Source: RDXT01 sp033762375 (GTDB lineage Bacteria > Bacteroidota > Bacteroidia > J057). From it: a DNA stretch of 64,000 nt. Positions within the stretch are counted from its first letter, which is position 1. Each line of letters begins with the position of its first letter. Below are positions 1 to 7,249 of this stretch, one piece after another. A program made the position numbers and the translations under genes. Location of the stretch: contig JANRLQ010000026.1 of the NCBI GenBank assembly GCA_033762375.1, positions 62,001 through 126,000 of the forward strand. Direction: 5' to 3'. Under the pieces are notes generated by a model, which saw nothing but the letters and a program-made list of their open reading frames with translations, was not told the origin of the DNA and did no database searches.

Positions 1-43
1 TGGCCTGGCCGTCGCGCCGGGCACCGATGATGACGATACGCAT
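1..43 (-). CDS. N-terminal fragment, possible PglD/NeuD-like sugar O-acyltransferase (cut by window edge)
   Basis: Only the first 14 codons lie in the window, reading MRIVIIGARRDGQA. A hydrophobic beta strand followed by a Gly-rich turn suits the N-terminal nucleotide-sugar-binding fold of PglD/NeuD acyltransferases, but a dehydrogenase-type Rossmann start is also possible. It begins 12 bases after the end of the glycosyltransferase on the same strand, so the two are probably co-transcribed in a surface-glycan locus. The assignment rests on a very short stretch and on context. Confidence 0.35.
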   Translation of the reverse strand, partial: MRIVIIGARRDGQA

Positions 44-55
44 AGAAGACTGGAT

Positions 56-1309
56 TTAGGGTAGCAGAGAGCGATAAACAGTGGCCAGACGTTTGAGGTG
101 CTGCTGGAGCGAGAGTTGCTGCCGGTACTGGCGCACCTGGGCCAGCAGTGCCTGATAGTCGAGTGAACGAAGCCGCTCCCCCAGGTCAGGTATATCTGCT
201 TTGCTGACAGAAACACCCGCACGACCCCGCATGACCATCCAGTGCTGGTATATGATGTCACGGGAAATGATGACAGGCAGACCTGCTTCAAGAAAATTGA
301 ACAGTTTCAGGGAGGTAGAATACGTCATTTTGGCTACTTGTAAAGCACTGTCCTCCCTGAAAAAAGGAAGAAGACCAAAATGATACTGTGCCAGTTCTCG
401 GGTCAGCTCATGATGGGGTACCGGATCGTGCAGATGGAAATATGGGTTTTCGCGTGCAATCCCGATATACTCTTCGTAGTCCGGGGGCAAAGTGGAAGGG
501 CTGGGATACACATGAAAATGAATCTGCTGGGCGCTCAGCACCTCTATCAGGTGATGAAACTGCAGAATGCCAAACTGGGTTCGGTCCCGGTGAGACCCCG
601 CCAGCCCGCCCGCATACACCAGGTGTATATCACCCGACAGGTCCGCGTGTACCGGCTGACGGAATACGGACTCGTCACAGCCCAATGGCAGGTAAATCGT
701 GCGGGGGCGCTTAGCAATCCCGTAGAGTTGAAACCCGGCACGGGGCTCAAGACTATGCCCAGCTACAACTGTAGCATTCGTGAGGGCTGATTTTTCATAT
801 ATCAACTCTTCTCTTGCCCAGGCGTAAGGAGGCGTCAGACCATGATAGGTCACGACGACATCCTGCATATCCTGGATATAGGGAGCTCCCGTATGCTGGC
901 GGGCGATCTCGGGATAATAACTCTTCGGGGCAAAGGCATGGATCAGGCCCACTGGTGCCCATGCATCCAGGAGGCGCTTCAGGTGCCATTGATTGCGGTA
1001 GCGGACCACCTGCTGGAAATTTCCCTCAATAAACTCCGGTACATATCCGTCCGTGTGGCAGAATAATATGATCTCAAAGGTTGTTTGCTCCCCCAGAATA
1101 CGGGCCATACGGCCTGCGCGGGCCGGTGTCAGCTCACAGAGGTAGAGGATACGCCGGCGAGCCGGGGCAGTCTCAACAGCAGCCCGCCGCTGGCGTGTCA
1201 TCCGGCTCAAGTGGTAAAGACTCTGGTCCCAGACAGAGGTGAGGACCAGTTTCAGCCTGATCCGGACTTTGTACAAGATGATCTTCAGCTGGGCCAGATG
1301 CTGTGACAT
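56..1309 (-). CDS. GT4-type glycosyltransferase
   Basis: A 417-residue protein with the two-domain layout of family 4 glycosyltransferases, which move a sugar from a nucleotide donor to a glycan at the inner face of the membrane. The N-terminal domain starts with strand RRILYLCEL (about 52-60). The C-terminal donor domain starts with HLVYAGGLAG (about 229-238), and the typical SLKLFNFLEAGLPVI segment lies at 333-347, where the usual donor-site acidic residue is kept (E341). An ATG at 1309 is preferred over an in-frame TTG at 1336. The downstream fragment at the window edge suggests an exopolysaccharide or protein-glycosylation operon. Donor and acceptor cannot be predicted. Confidence 0.75.
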   Translation of the reverse strand: MSQHLAQLKIILYKVRIRLKLVLTSVWDQSLYHLSRMTRQRRAAVETAPARRRILYLCELTPARAGRMARILGEQTTFEIILFCHTDGYVPEFIEGNFQQVVRYRNQWHLKRLLDAWAPVGLIHAFAPKSYYPEIARQHTGAPYIQDMQDVVVTYHGLTPPYAWAREELIYEKSALTNATVVAGHSLEPRAGFQLYGIAKRPRTIYLPLGCDESVFRQPVHADLSGDIHLVYAGGLAGSHRDRTQFGILQFHHLIEVLSAQQIHFHVYPSPSTLPPDYEEYIGIARENPYFHLHDPVPHHELTRELAQYHFGLLPFFREDSALQVAKMTYSTSLKLFNFLEAGLPVIISRDIIYQHWMVMRGRAGVSVSKADIPDLGERLRSLDYQALLAQVRQYRQQLSLQQHLKRLATVYRSLLP

Positions 1310-1406
1310 AGGCAATGGTAAAAACCTGACTGGCAATATTAGTAATTTTTACAGGCATCATAAACATTAGTGCACAACAGCTATATTTACCAAAAAACAA
1401 ATTTTT

Positions 1407-1594
1407 ATGAGAAAACTCGTGTTGTTAACCTGCCTAAGCCTTAACATTGGCGTAACACTGGCGCAGGTTAACTTATCTACCGGCTTAGGAGCATATTATC
1501 CCTTTAGCAACAATGCACAAGATGTCAGTGGAAATGGCAACAACGGCACTGTATTCGGTGCCGCTTTATCTGCTCAAAATCGCCACTACTCAAG
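1407..1594 (+). pseudogene. Truncated stub of a secreted LamG-domain protein
   Basis: The start is intact: a signal peptide (MRKLVLLTCLSLNIGVTLAQ) followed by the opening of a LamG/concanavalin-like domain (GLGAYYPFSNNAQDVSGNGN, then NGTVFGAALS). The similarity stops at about residue 62. The frame stays open to 2063, but this tail crosses a terminator hairpin and then runs antisense to the lipoprotein at 1755-2501, so it is not a natural continuation. LamG proteins normally continue with a long beta-sandwich and often a type IX sorting tail. The stub and its upstream DNA are more AT-rich than the surroundings. It is probably a deletion remnant, though a short secreted peptide cannot be excluded. 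Confidence 0.6.
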
Positions 1595-1645
1595 GAGTAC
1601 TTACCCAAAAGATCCTGATCCCCTGATCCTGAGGGTATCTGTAAG

Positions 1646-1680
1646 ACAATCCCCCGCCTGGTTATCGGGCGGGGGATTGT
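1646..1680. terminator. Hairpin terminator between converging units
   Basis: A perfect 13-bp stem (1646-1658 with 1668-1680, arms ACAATCCCCCGCC and its complement) has a 9-base loop. It sits between the LamG stub (+) and the lipoprotein gene (-), so it may stop transcripts from either side. The following T-run is weak. Confidence 0.6.
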
Positions 1681-1754
1681 TGGTTTCGGGCAGCACCCGG
1701 GATGGGCAGGGATGGGTAATGCAGCGAGATCAGCAGGCAACATCGCTGCCGCTC

Positions 1755-2501
1755 TTACTCCTCCGCATACACATACCGCATTTCTACAAAAAAATCTGTA
1801 TCCGGATTCTCGACCTTGCGAATCACCCGTCCCTGGGCATCATACTCATAGGCATAGGTATGAAGCGGGCTGCCTCCGACAAAACTACGCATCAGGACAT
1901 GCTGATTGCCCCGGCCCATGAAAGCCTGTCCGAAGTGTTGGCTCTCGACTGTGGACTGGCGGGTCAGATCGTACTCATACGTATATACCAGGGGGGCAGG
2001 GAGTGTGCCGGACTCATATACCCGTTGAATAAGGTTCCCATCCTGGTAGGTATAGGTTTCTGAAAAAAGAACCTGACCCGTACTGTCCATTGCCGTAATG
2101 GAAGTCCGGTACCCATCTGGTGAGTAGGTATATACGGCTGTCTGTGGGCTGTAGTACCCTTGTGCATTCAGCGGCAGGATGGTCTCCGGCTGCACCCGGT
2201 CTCCGGGCTGGAGAGTAGTTGTCTTGACGACCCGGTCCGTCTCATACCGATAGGTGACATAGGAGGTGTCAGTATCGGGAAAAAGGGATGGGCCTTCAAG
2301 GGGGGTCCACTTCTCCAGGATGATGCGGCCCTGGGCATCGTACGTGTAGGTGGTCACGCGGGAATTAGACTCGACAGAGGTGCGGAGCGAGACAATACGC
2401 TGCGCGTCCACATCCAGCGGGACAGGGGTGTCTTCACATCCTTTGCAGCCCGCAAGGGCCAGTGTGACCAGGACAATCAGGTAGATAGGGGCATGTTTCA
2501 T
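1755..2501 (-). CDS. Lipoprotein with YD-like/DUF4595-like repeats
   Basis: A 248-residue predicted lipoprotein. A hydrophobic leader ends in lipobox LALAGC with the lipidated Cys at 19. The rest is beta-rich and carries repeated Y-Y-D-x-x-G-R motifs (TYTYDAQGRI near 52, YEYDAQGRVIRK near the C-terminus) and related T-Y-x-Y-x-D-G strands, as in Bacteroidota lipoproteins built on degenerate YD repeats. A periplasmic or surface location is inferred. It is monocistronic, and its 3' end faces the terminator at 1646-1680. No enzymatic motif is visible. Confidence 0.6.
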   Translation of the reverse strand: MKHAPIYLIVLVTLALAGCKGCEDTPVPLDVDAQRIVSLRTSVESNSRVTTYTYDAQGRIILEKWTPLEGPSLFPDTDTSYVTYRYETDRVVKTTTLQPGDRVQPETILPLNAQGYYSPQTAVYTYSPDGYRTSITAMDSTGQVLFSETYTYQDGNLIQRVYESGTLPAPLVYTYEYDLTRQSTVESQHFGQAFMGRGNQHVLMRSFVGGSPLHTYAYEYDAQGRVIRKVENPDTDFFVEMRYVYAEE

Positions 2502-2812
2502 AACCTGTAATAATGATTGGGGACAAGTTGATTATCAATCGTATAACGATGGACTAAATATGCGAATTTTACTATATAAAACCAGCGACTTCTGTCAGTG
2601 AACCCCCTGAAAAAAGTCTGTCTTATATATGCAACACCCAGACCGGGCTACAGTCTTTAGGGCATAACGGGTCTGTGAGATAACACCCTTATCCCGGCTT
2701 CCTGCACGCCTGAAAACACAGCGGACACATCCCGGTAACGCAGGCCGGACTCGTCCGTACCACGCAGTAAATACCTTCTGAACTTCTCTTTTTTCCAAAC
2801 GCCCATACGGAT
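2502..2812. other. Intergenic region, no gene seen
   Basis: These 311 bases separate two divergently transcribed genes. The part near 2540-2580 is AT-rich and the part near 2640-2770 is GC-rich. I find no convincing coding frame, RNA or perfect TAnnTTTG element. It probably holds both promoters. Confidence 0.4.
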
Positions 2813-3427
2813 ATGAAAAAGCTCATTCTACTCACAGTCATGTGTCTGGCAGTGGCCAGTGTCTCAGCCCAGCGCATCGGCCTGACTGGCAACTTCAGCC
2901 GGTTCAGCATGCAGGAAGTCACCAATGGCGGCACCAATATTGACTATCGCGGCAGCACCAGTTTTTCGGCCAACTTCCGTTATTTCACCAAGCACAAGTG
3001 GGCCTATCGGGTCGGTGCCGGGATTGACAACCTCAACTACACCGTCGGCGATGGTGTCAACACCGACTACTCCGCCCGCCGGCAGGACCTCAAAGGTATC
3101 CTCGGGATTGAAAAACACTTCATCATCGCCAAAACCCTTGATATATACCCGGGTGCCTATGTACCGATTGTGGTCGTGGGAGATGATGTGATAGACGCCC
3201 TCAACAGCAACTACCAAAATATCCAGAACGGCCAGGTACGCTCCGGCCTGGGGCTGGTCCTCGGGGCCAATATCCGCCTGCTCAAGATCCTGCGCCTCGG
3301 CGTGGAGTTTGATGCCAACTACGACCAGTTCAAACAGGCTGCCTGGGCCAGTGCCAGCGACCTCTCCCTGGTGCCGATCCGCAACCTGGGGCATACCACC
3401 CACTTCACCCTGGGGGTAGCCTTCTGA
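2813..3427 (+). CDS. Outer-membrane beta-barrel protein (porin-like family)
   Basis: A 204-residue secreted protein with a signal peptide (cleavage expected after SVSA, residue 19). It then shows alternating amphipathic strands typical of small eight-stranded outer-membrane barrels, with aromatic girdles (FSANFRYF, WAYRVGAGI) and a C-terminal strand ending in Phe (HFTLGVAF), the usual signal for barrel assembly. It stands alone and is followed by a strong terminator. No specific substrate or structural role can be given. Confidence 0.75.
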   Translation: MKKLILLTVMCLAVASVSAQRIGLTGNFSRFSMQEVTNGGTNIDYRGSTSFSANFRYFTKHKWAYRVGAGIDNLNYTVGDGVNTDYSARRQDLKGILGIEKHFIIAKTLDIYPGAYVPIVVVGDDVIDALNSNYQNIQNGQVRSGLGLVLGANIRLLKILRLGVEFDANYDQFKQAAWASASDLSLVPIRNLGHTTHFTLGVAF

Positions 3428-3462
3428 GGTAGTCCCAACCGTATCTCTTTCGTTCTTTGCCT

Positions 3463-3491
3463 AACCCCCCGTAACCTGCGGTCGGGGGGTT
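3463..3491 (+). terminator. Rho-independent terminator
   Basis: A 9-bp stem (AACCCCCCG at 3463-3471, complement at 3483-3491) with an 11-base loop runs into TTTGTG. It lies 35 bases after the stop of the barrel protein gene and ends that transcript. Confidence 0.75.
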
Positions 3492-3544
3492 TTGTGTATC
3501 CGGGAGATAGGGGTATCTTAGCACCGGCCCACATGCCCACGCAT

Positions 3545-4069
3545 ATGCAGGAAATCGAAGTAAAAATCCTGGAGGTAGATCCCTCCGATATCATTGCCCG
3601 GCTCACAGCCGCAGGGGCCACCCTGCGGTTTGACGGAGAGATGTATGCCTTGTTTTATGACGACTCCCAGGGCAACATCACAGCACGGGGGGATGTACTC
3701 AGGCTGCGACGCGAAGGGCCGGAGACGGTCCTGGCCTATAAGCGACATATCTCTCGGGACGGTGCCAAAGTCATGGAAGAAACCGAAACCCAGGTCACCA
3801 GCCTGGAAGCCCTGCATACCATCCTGACGCAGACCGGCTTACAAGTAATCAAAAAGACCCGCAAACACCGCATCCAGTATGACCTGGGCGACACCCATAT
3901 CGTCCTGGACACCTATCAGGACGAGCTGGCAGCGATCCCGACCTTTATGGAGATAGAGGCGCCAGATCTGACGCGGCTCCGGGAGGTAGCAGCGCTGCTG
4001 GGATATACGCCAGAGGCCTGCCTGAGCTGGAGCACCTACGAGCTAGTCAAACATTATCATGCTTACTAA
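3545..4069 (+). CDS. CYTH-domain protein, class IV adenylate cyclase (CyaB)-like
   Basis: The protein has 174 residues from the ATG at 3545; an alternative ATG lies four codons upstream. It opens with EIEVKIL, the ExExK signature of the CYTH triphosphate tunnel fold, and continues with basic and acidic strands lining the tunnel (DVLRLRREG, VLAYKRH, FMEIEAP). Members either make cAMP from ATP or hydrolyse inorganic or thiamine triphosphate, and the sequence alone does not decide which. Its last codons and stop overlap a 29-base palindrome at 4061-4089. A cNMP-binding protein and a class III cyclase elsewhere in the window make a nucleotide-signalling role possible. Confidence 0.75.
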   Translation: MQEIEVKILEVDPSDIIARLTAAGATLRFDGEMYALFYDDSQGNITARGDVLRLRREGPETVLAYKRHISRDGAKVMEETETQVTSLEALHTILTQTGLQVIKKTRKHRIQYDLGDTHIVLDTYQDELAAIPTFMEIEAPDLTRLREVAALLGYTPEACLSWSTYELVKHYHAY

Positions 4070-4089
4070 GCCTTAAAGGTTTGGTAAAC
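4061..4089. repeat. Left copy of REP-like palindrome (imperfect)
   Basis: A 29-base inverted repeat, GCTTACTAAGCCTT-A-AAGGTTTGGTAAAC. It is an imperfect version of the perfect palindrome at 7142-7170, and similarity continues for several bases beyond it (ACGATAAT here, ATGATAAC there). It contains the stop codon of the CYTH gene. With the 7142 copy it brackets the lower-GC AraC cassette. Confidence 0.7.
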
Positions 4090-4111
4090 ACGATAATATA
4101 CCGACCTGACT

Positions 4112-4945
4112 ATGGACAACCCACAGGACCATACCCTCCAGACCCTCAACTATTCGGATATATTTTTCTCCTGTTTTTCTGCGTATGGCACCCATTGTGT
4201 TCATGCCAAGCCTGAGCATGTGTTAGTCTACTTGTATTCAGGTGAACAGGTCATCGTTGACAGAAATAAAAAAATCACCATCCAGGCAGGAGAGTGTGCA
4301 TTTATCAGGCGGGACCACCGGCTGGTCATGTACAAAAACAGTAAGGGAAATGAGTTGTATAAAGGCATCTCCCTTGTGTTACGACGCAGCGTACTGCGGG
4401 ATTTTTACAACAAACTGAACAAATCGGAAATTCCGAAAAACATAACCATTTCTGACAAAACTGTTTTTAAGCTACCGGCAGCACCAGCTGTAGAAAGCCT
4501 GTTTCAGTCCCTCACACCATACTTTGACCGCAAGGTAACCCCGGCAGAAGACATCCTTCATTTAAAACTATTGGAAGGGATCTATGTCTTGTTACACACC
4601 CACGAGTTGCTGTATCCGATCCTGTTTGATTTTGCCGAGCCCTGGAAGATTGACCTTCTGGAGTTTCTCAATACAAACTATCAGGAGGACCTGTCCATAG
4701 AACAAATGGCCTCCTGTACAGGACGAAGCCTGGCCACCTTTAAAAGGGACTTCAAAAAAATCAGTACCCTCACCCCGCAGAAATGGCTGATCAGAAAACG
4801 GCTGGAAATGGCTTATATCAAACTCAAGGAAGAAGGAAAAAAAGTGCAGGAGGTATCTGCCGAAGTAGGATTTAAAAATCTCTCACATTTTTCTTTTGTA
4901 TTCAAAAAACAATACGGCGTCTCACCCGCCAAGGTCAAAAATTGA
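4112..4945 (+). CDS. AraC-family transcriptional regulator
   Basis: A 277-residue regulator. The N-terminal half (about 1-165) is a cupin-like effector domain (VLVYLYSGEQVIV, IQAGECAFIRRDH). The C-terminal 95 residues hold the two AraC helix-turn-helix motifs (LSIEQMASCTGRSLATFKR and VQEVSAEVGFKNLSHFSFVF) and the closing YGVSPAKV. It is the first gene of a co-directional cassette with an acetyltransferase, a hydrolase and a cyclophilin-like protein, and probably controls them. Base composition is lower in GC than the flanking housekeeping genes, which suggests acquisition. Confidence 0.88.
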   Translation: MDNPQDHTLQTLNYSDIFFSCFSAYGTHCVHAKPEHVLVYLYSGEQVIVDRNKKITIQAGECAFIRRDHRLVMYKNSKGNELYKGISLVLRRSVLRDFYNKLNKSEIPKNITISDKTVFKLPAAPAVESLFQSLTPYFDRKVTPAEDILHLKLLEGIYVLLHTHELLYPILFDFAEPWKIDLLEFLNTNYQEDLSIEQMASCTGRSLATFKRDFKKISTLTPQKWLIRKRLEMAYIKLKEEGKKVQEVSAEVGFKNLSHFSFVFKKQYGVSPAKVKN

Positions 4946-5036
4946 GCCCCACAACAAAGCAGATTGAGCCTCACAGCAAAATGGTTGTGGGGTCTGGTTT
5001 TTATGTTTGTATCGAAAACAACTCAACGGGCAGGAA

Positions 5037-5612
5037 ATGCAGCAGGCAGATATTTTTGATCGGTTGAAAAACGGGGAAAGTATTTCACCGGACGACCCAC
5101 AAGCCTATCGGATGCGCGAGGCATCTTACCACACCAAAAAGCTGCTTGTGCAGATGAACAATGCCACGGATCCGGGAGAAATCAGGGCACTGCTCAGTCA
5201 AATCACAGACCATGAGATTGATGAGAGTGTGGCTGTATTTACACCGCTGTACATCAACTACGGTAAACATACCAGGATCGGCAAAAACGTATTTATCAAC
5301 TTTGATTGTACTTTTTTGGATCTGGGTGGTATCACCATCGAAGACAACGTGCTGATTGCCCCTAAAGTGAGCTTGCTGACGGAGGGGCACCCTGTTTCAC
5401 CCCAGCACAGGCATACCCTTGTGCCCAGGCCTATCCACCTCAAAAAAAATGCCTGGATTGGTGCCGGAGCCATCATCCTGCCCGGGGTGACCATCGGCGA
5501 AAACGCCGTCGTGGCAGCTGGTGCCGTCATCTCCCAGGACGTTCCTGACAATGTAGTTGCGGGCGGAATACCCGGAAAAATCATTAAAACCATTTCAACT
5601 GATACACCATGA
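5037..5612 (+). CDS. Maltose/galactoside-type hexapeptide O-acetyltransferase
   Basis: The protein has 191 residues from the ATG at 5037; an in-frame TTG at 5007 would add ten weakly supported residues. The N-terminal helical part resembles the Mac domain of maltose acetyltransferases (DPQAYRMREASYHTKKLL). It is followed by hexapeptide repeats forming a left-handed beta helix (IGKNVFINFDCTFLDLGGIT, then IGAGAIILPGVTIGENAVVA). The catalytic His lies in LLTEGHPVSPQHR. Such enzymes acetylate sugars or xenobiotic hydroxyls with acetyl-CoA in a trimer. Its stop overlaps the next start by four bases (ATGA), showing translational coupling with the hydrolase. Confidence 0.85.
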   Translation: MQQADIFDRLKNGESISPDDPQAYRMREASYHTKKLLVQMNNATDPGEIRALLSQITDHEIDESVAVFTPLYINYGKHTRIGKNVFINFDCTFLDLGGITIEDNVLIAPKVSLLTEGHPVSPQHRHTLVPRPIHLKKNAWIGAGAIILPGVTIGENAVVAAGAVISQDVPDNVVAGGIPGKIIKTISTDTP

Positions 5613-6673
5613 AACAAGTGACAATGTCTGTGGCCATGACCCTGATGGCCTTAGGGCAATCCTGCTTACCCAATCCTGATAATCAAAACACGGCAAAAAT
5701 GAATCATACAGAACAGGCAACGCAGCACTACACTTTTGAGCTTAGCGCTAGCGTATCACGTCAGAAAGTAACCTTTAAAAACCGTTACGGTATTACGCTT
5801 ACGGGTGATTTGTACACCCCCCAAAACATGGGAACCGAGCCCTTGCCGGCCCTTGCCATTAGTGGCCCTTTTGGCGCGGTAAAAGAACAATCATCGGGAT
5901 TGTACGCCAACCAAATGGCTATGCGCGGATTTGTGGCATTGGCATTTGATCCATCATATACAGGCGAAAGCGGAGGGGAACCTCGTGGTGTGGCATCACC
6001 TGATATAAACACAGAGGACTTTAGCGCAGCAGTGGATTTTCTCGGCATACAGAAAAACATCAGCCGGAATCAAATCGGCATCATTGGTATCTGCGGTTTC
6101 GGAGGTTTTGCCCTAAATGCTACAGCCATTGACAAACGGGTGAAAGCTGTCGCGACCACCAGCGCATATGATATGACGAGGGTCATCTCAAAAGGGTATT
6201 ATGATGCCATCACGCCTGAGCAGCGGACGCAGATATTAGAACAACTGGGTGAGCAACGCTGGAAAGATGCAGAAGCAGGTGTATTTGCGCCGGGAGTACG
6301 CCTGAATACCGGTAAACTCAGGGGCGATGAACCATCATTTGTAAAAGATTATGCTGATTACTACAGTACGCCAAGGGGGTTTCACGAGCGCTCGCTAAAC
6401 TCTACCGGCGCCTGGACAGCAACCAATGCGTTGTCATTTATGAATATGCCTATTCTGACCTATCTCAAAGAAATATCACCCAGGCCTCTCCTTTTAATTG
6501 TTGGGGAGCATGCACATTCACGATATTTCAGCGAGGATATTTACCACAACGCTGCCGAGCCTAAAGAATTAATGATTATTCCTGACGCCGTCCACGTTGA
6601 TATGTACGACAAGGTAGAAATCATTCCTTTTAATAAGCTGGATATGTTTTTTAGCGAACATTTAAAGCCATAA
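5609..6673 (+). CDS. Alpha/beta hydrolase, YcjY/dienelactone-hydrolase-like, probable lipoprotein
   Basis: A 354-residue protein with a short leader and possible lipobox LGQSC, which would anchor it in the envelope. It has a complete alpha/beta hydrolase core. The nucleophile elbow is GICGFGG, with Cys in the nucleophile position as in dienelactone hydrolases. The GEHAHSRYFSEDIY segment is typical of YcjY-like proteins, and PDAVHVDMY carries the catalytic His. It is coupled to the acetyltransferase by a 4-base overlap and precedes the cyclophilin-like gene by 7 bases. The substrate is unknown; small esters or detoxification products are plausible. Confidence 0.8.
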   Translation: MKQVTMSVAMTLMALGQSCLPNPDNQNTAKMNHTEQATQHYTFELSASVSRQKVTFKNRYGITLTGDLYTPQNMGTEPLPALAISGPFGAVKEQSSGLYANQMAMRGFVALAFDPSYTGESGGEPRGVASPDINTEDFSAAVDFLGIQKNISRNQIGIIGICGFGGFALNATAIDKRVKAVATTSAYDMTRVISKGYYDAITPEQRTQILEQLGEQRWKDAEAGVFAPGVRLNTGKLRGDEPSFVKDYADYYSTPRGFHERSLNSTGAWTATNALSFMNMPILTYLKEISPRPLLLIVGEHAHSRYFSEDIYHNAAEPKELMIIPDAVHVDMYDKVEIIPFNKLDMFFSEHLKP

Positions 6674-6680
6674 AAAGCGT

Positions 6681-7157
6681 ATGAAACACGTATTCCTGAT
6701 AACTTGGGCTTTGGTGTCACTTTTCACCCATCACACACCCTCCTGCACCAGCCGTGATCATGCAGCAGAGCTACCCCATACCGATCCTATGAGCCATCCC
6801 AAGATCAGCATAAAGGTCCATTCCAAGACTTTTACCGCTACCCTTGCAGACAATCAAGCCGCAGCAGCCTTTGTGAAAACGCTGCCATTGACAGTCAACA
6901 TGACAGAGCTGAATGGCAATGAAAAATATGGTGAATTACCGGCGGCCCTTCCTACCTATGCATTCCACCCGTCCACCATCCAGAATGGTGACATAATGTT
7001 GTATGGCTCTACGGTTCTGGTGCTTTTTTACAAAACGTTTCCGACCTCGTACAGCTATACAAAATTAGGCTCAGTAGGTGATGTCGCCGGTTGGGCCGCT
7101 GCATTGGGCGCAGGAAATGTAACCGTAACCTTTGATGTCATGTTTACTAAACCTTAA
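6681..7157 (+). CDS. Secreted cyclophilin-like-fold protein
   Basis: A 158-residue protein with a leader peptide containing PSC (possible but atypical lipoprotein site). The mature part (about 38-158) matches the small cyclophilin-like-fold family: KISIKVHSKTFTATLADNQA, then ELNGNEKYGELP, then NGDIMLYGSTVLVLFY. These stand-alone domains often sit beside hydrolases, reductases and AraC-type regulators; their activity is not established. It is the last gene of the cassette, and its final codons and stop are encoded by the left arm of the palindrome at 7142-7170. Confidence 0.72.
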   Translation: MKHVFLITWALVSLFTHHTPSCTSRDHAAELPHTDPMSHPKISIKVHSKTFTATLADNQAAAAFVKTLPLTVNMTELNGNEKYGELPAALPTYAFHPSTIQNGDIMLYGSTVLVLFYKTFPTSYSYTKLGSVGDVAGWAAALGAGNVTVTFDVMFTKP

Positions 7158-7170
7158 AGGTTTAGTAAAC
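7142..7170. repeat. Right copy of REP-like palindrome (perfect)
   Basis: A perfect 14-bp inverted repeat with one central base (GTTTACTAAACCTT-A-AAGGTTTAGTAAAC). The stop of the cyclophilin-like gene lies inside it. It can form a strong hairpin and may act as a terminator or mRNA-stabilising element. A relative with a TCG loop occurs at 33651-33681. Confidence 0.8.
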
Positions 7171-7197
7171 ATGATAACAAAAACATGATAATAAAAT

Positions 7198-7217
7198 GCC
7201 AGGGCCTCAGCCCTGGC
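7198..7217 (-). terminator. Hairpin terminator for the DUF4407 unit
   Basis: An 8-bp stem (GCCAGGGC 7198-7205 with its complement 7210-7217) and a 4-base loop. Read on the minus strand it is followed by ATTTTATTATC, a U-rich tail, 33 bases after the DUF4407 stop. Confidence 0.7.
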
Positions 7218-7249
7218 TTCAATTGCATCATTCACGGTATGGGATGTAC

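Noticed and set aside
1595..2063. Open continuation of the LamG stub frame
   Set aside because: It passes through a terminator hairpin and then runs antisense to a well-supported lipoprotein gene; the residues show no LamG pattern.
2595..2798. Small open frames in the 2.5-2.8 kb intergenic region
   Set aside because: They lack ribosome sites, family features and sensible composition, and overlap likely promoter DNA.
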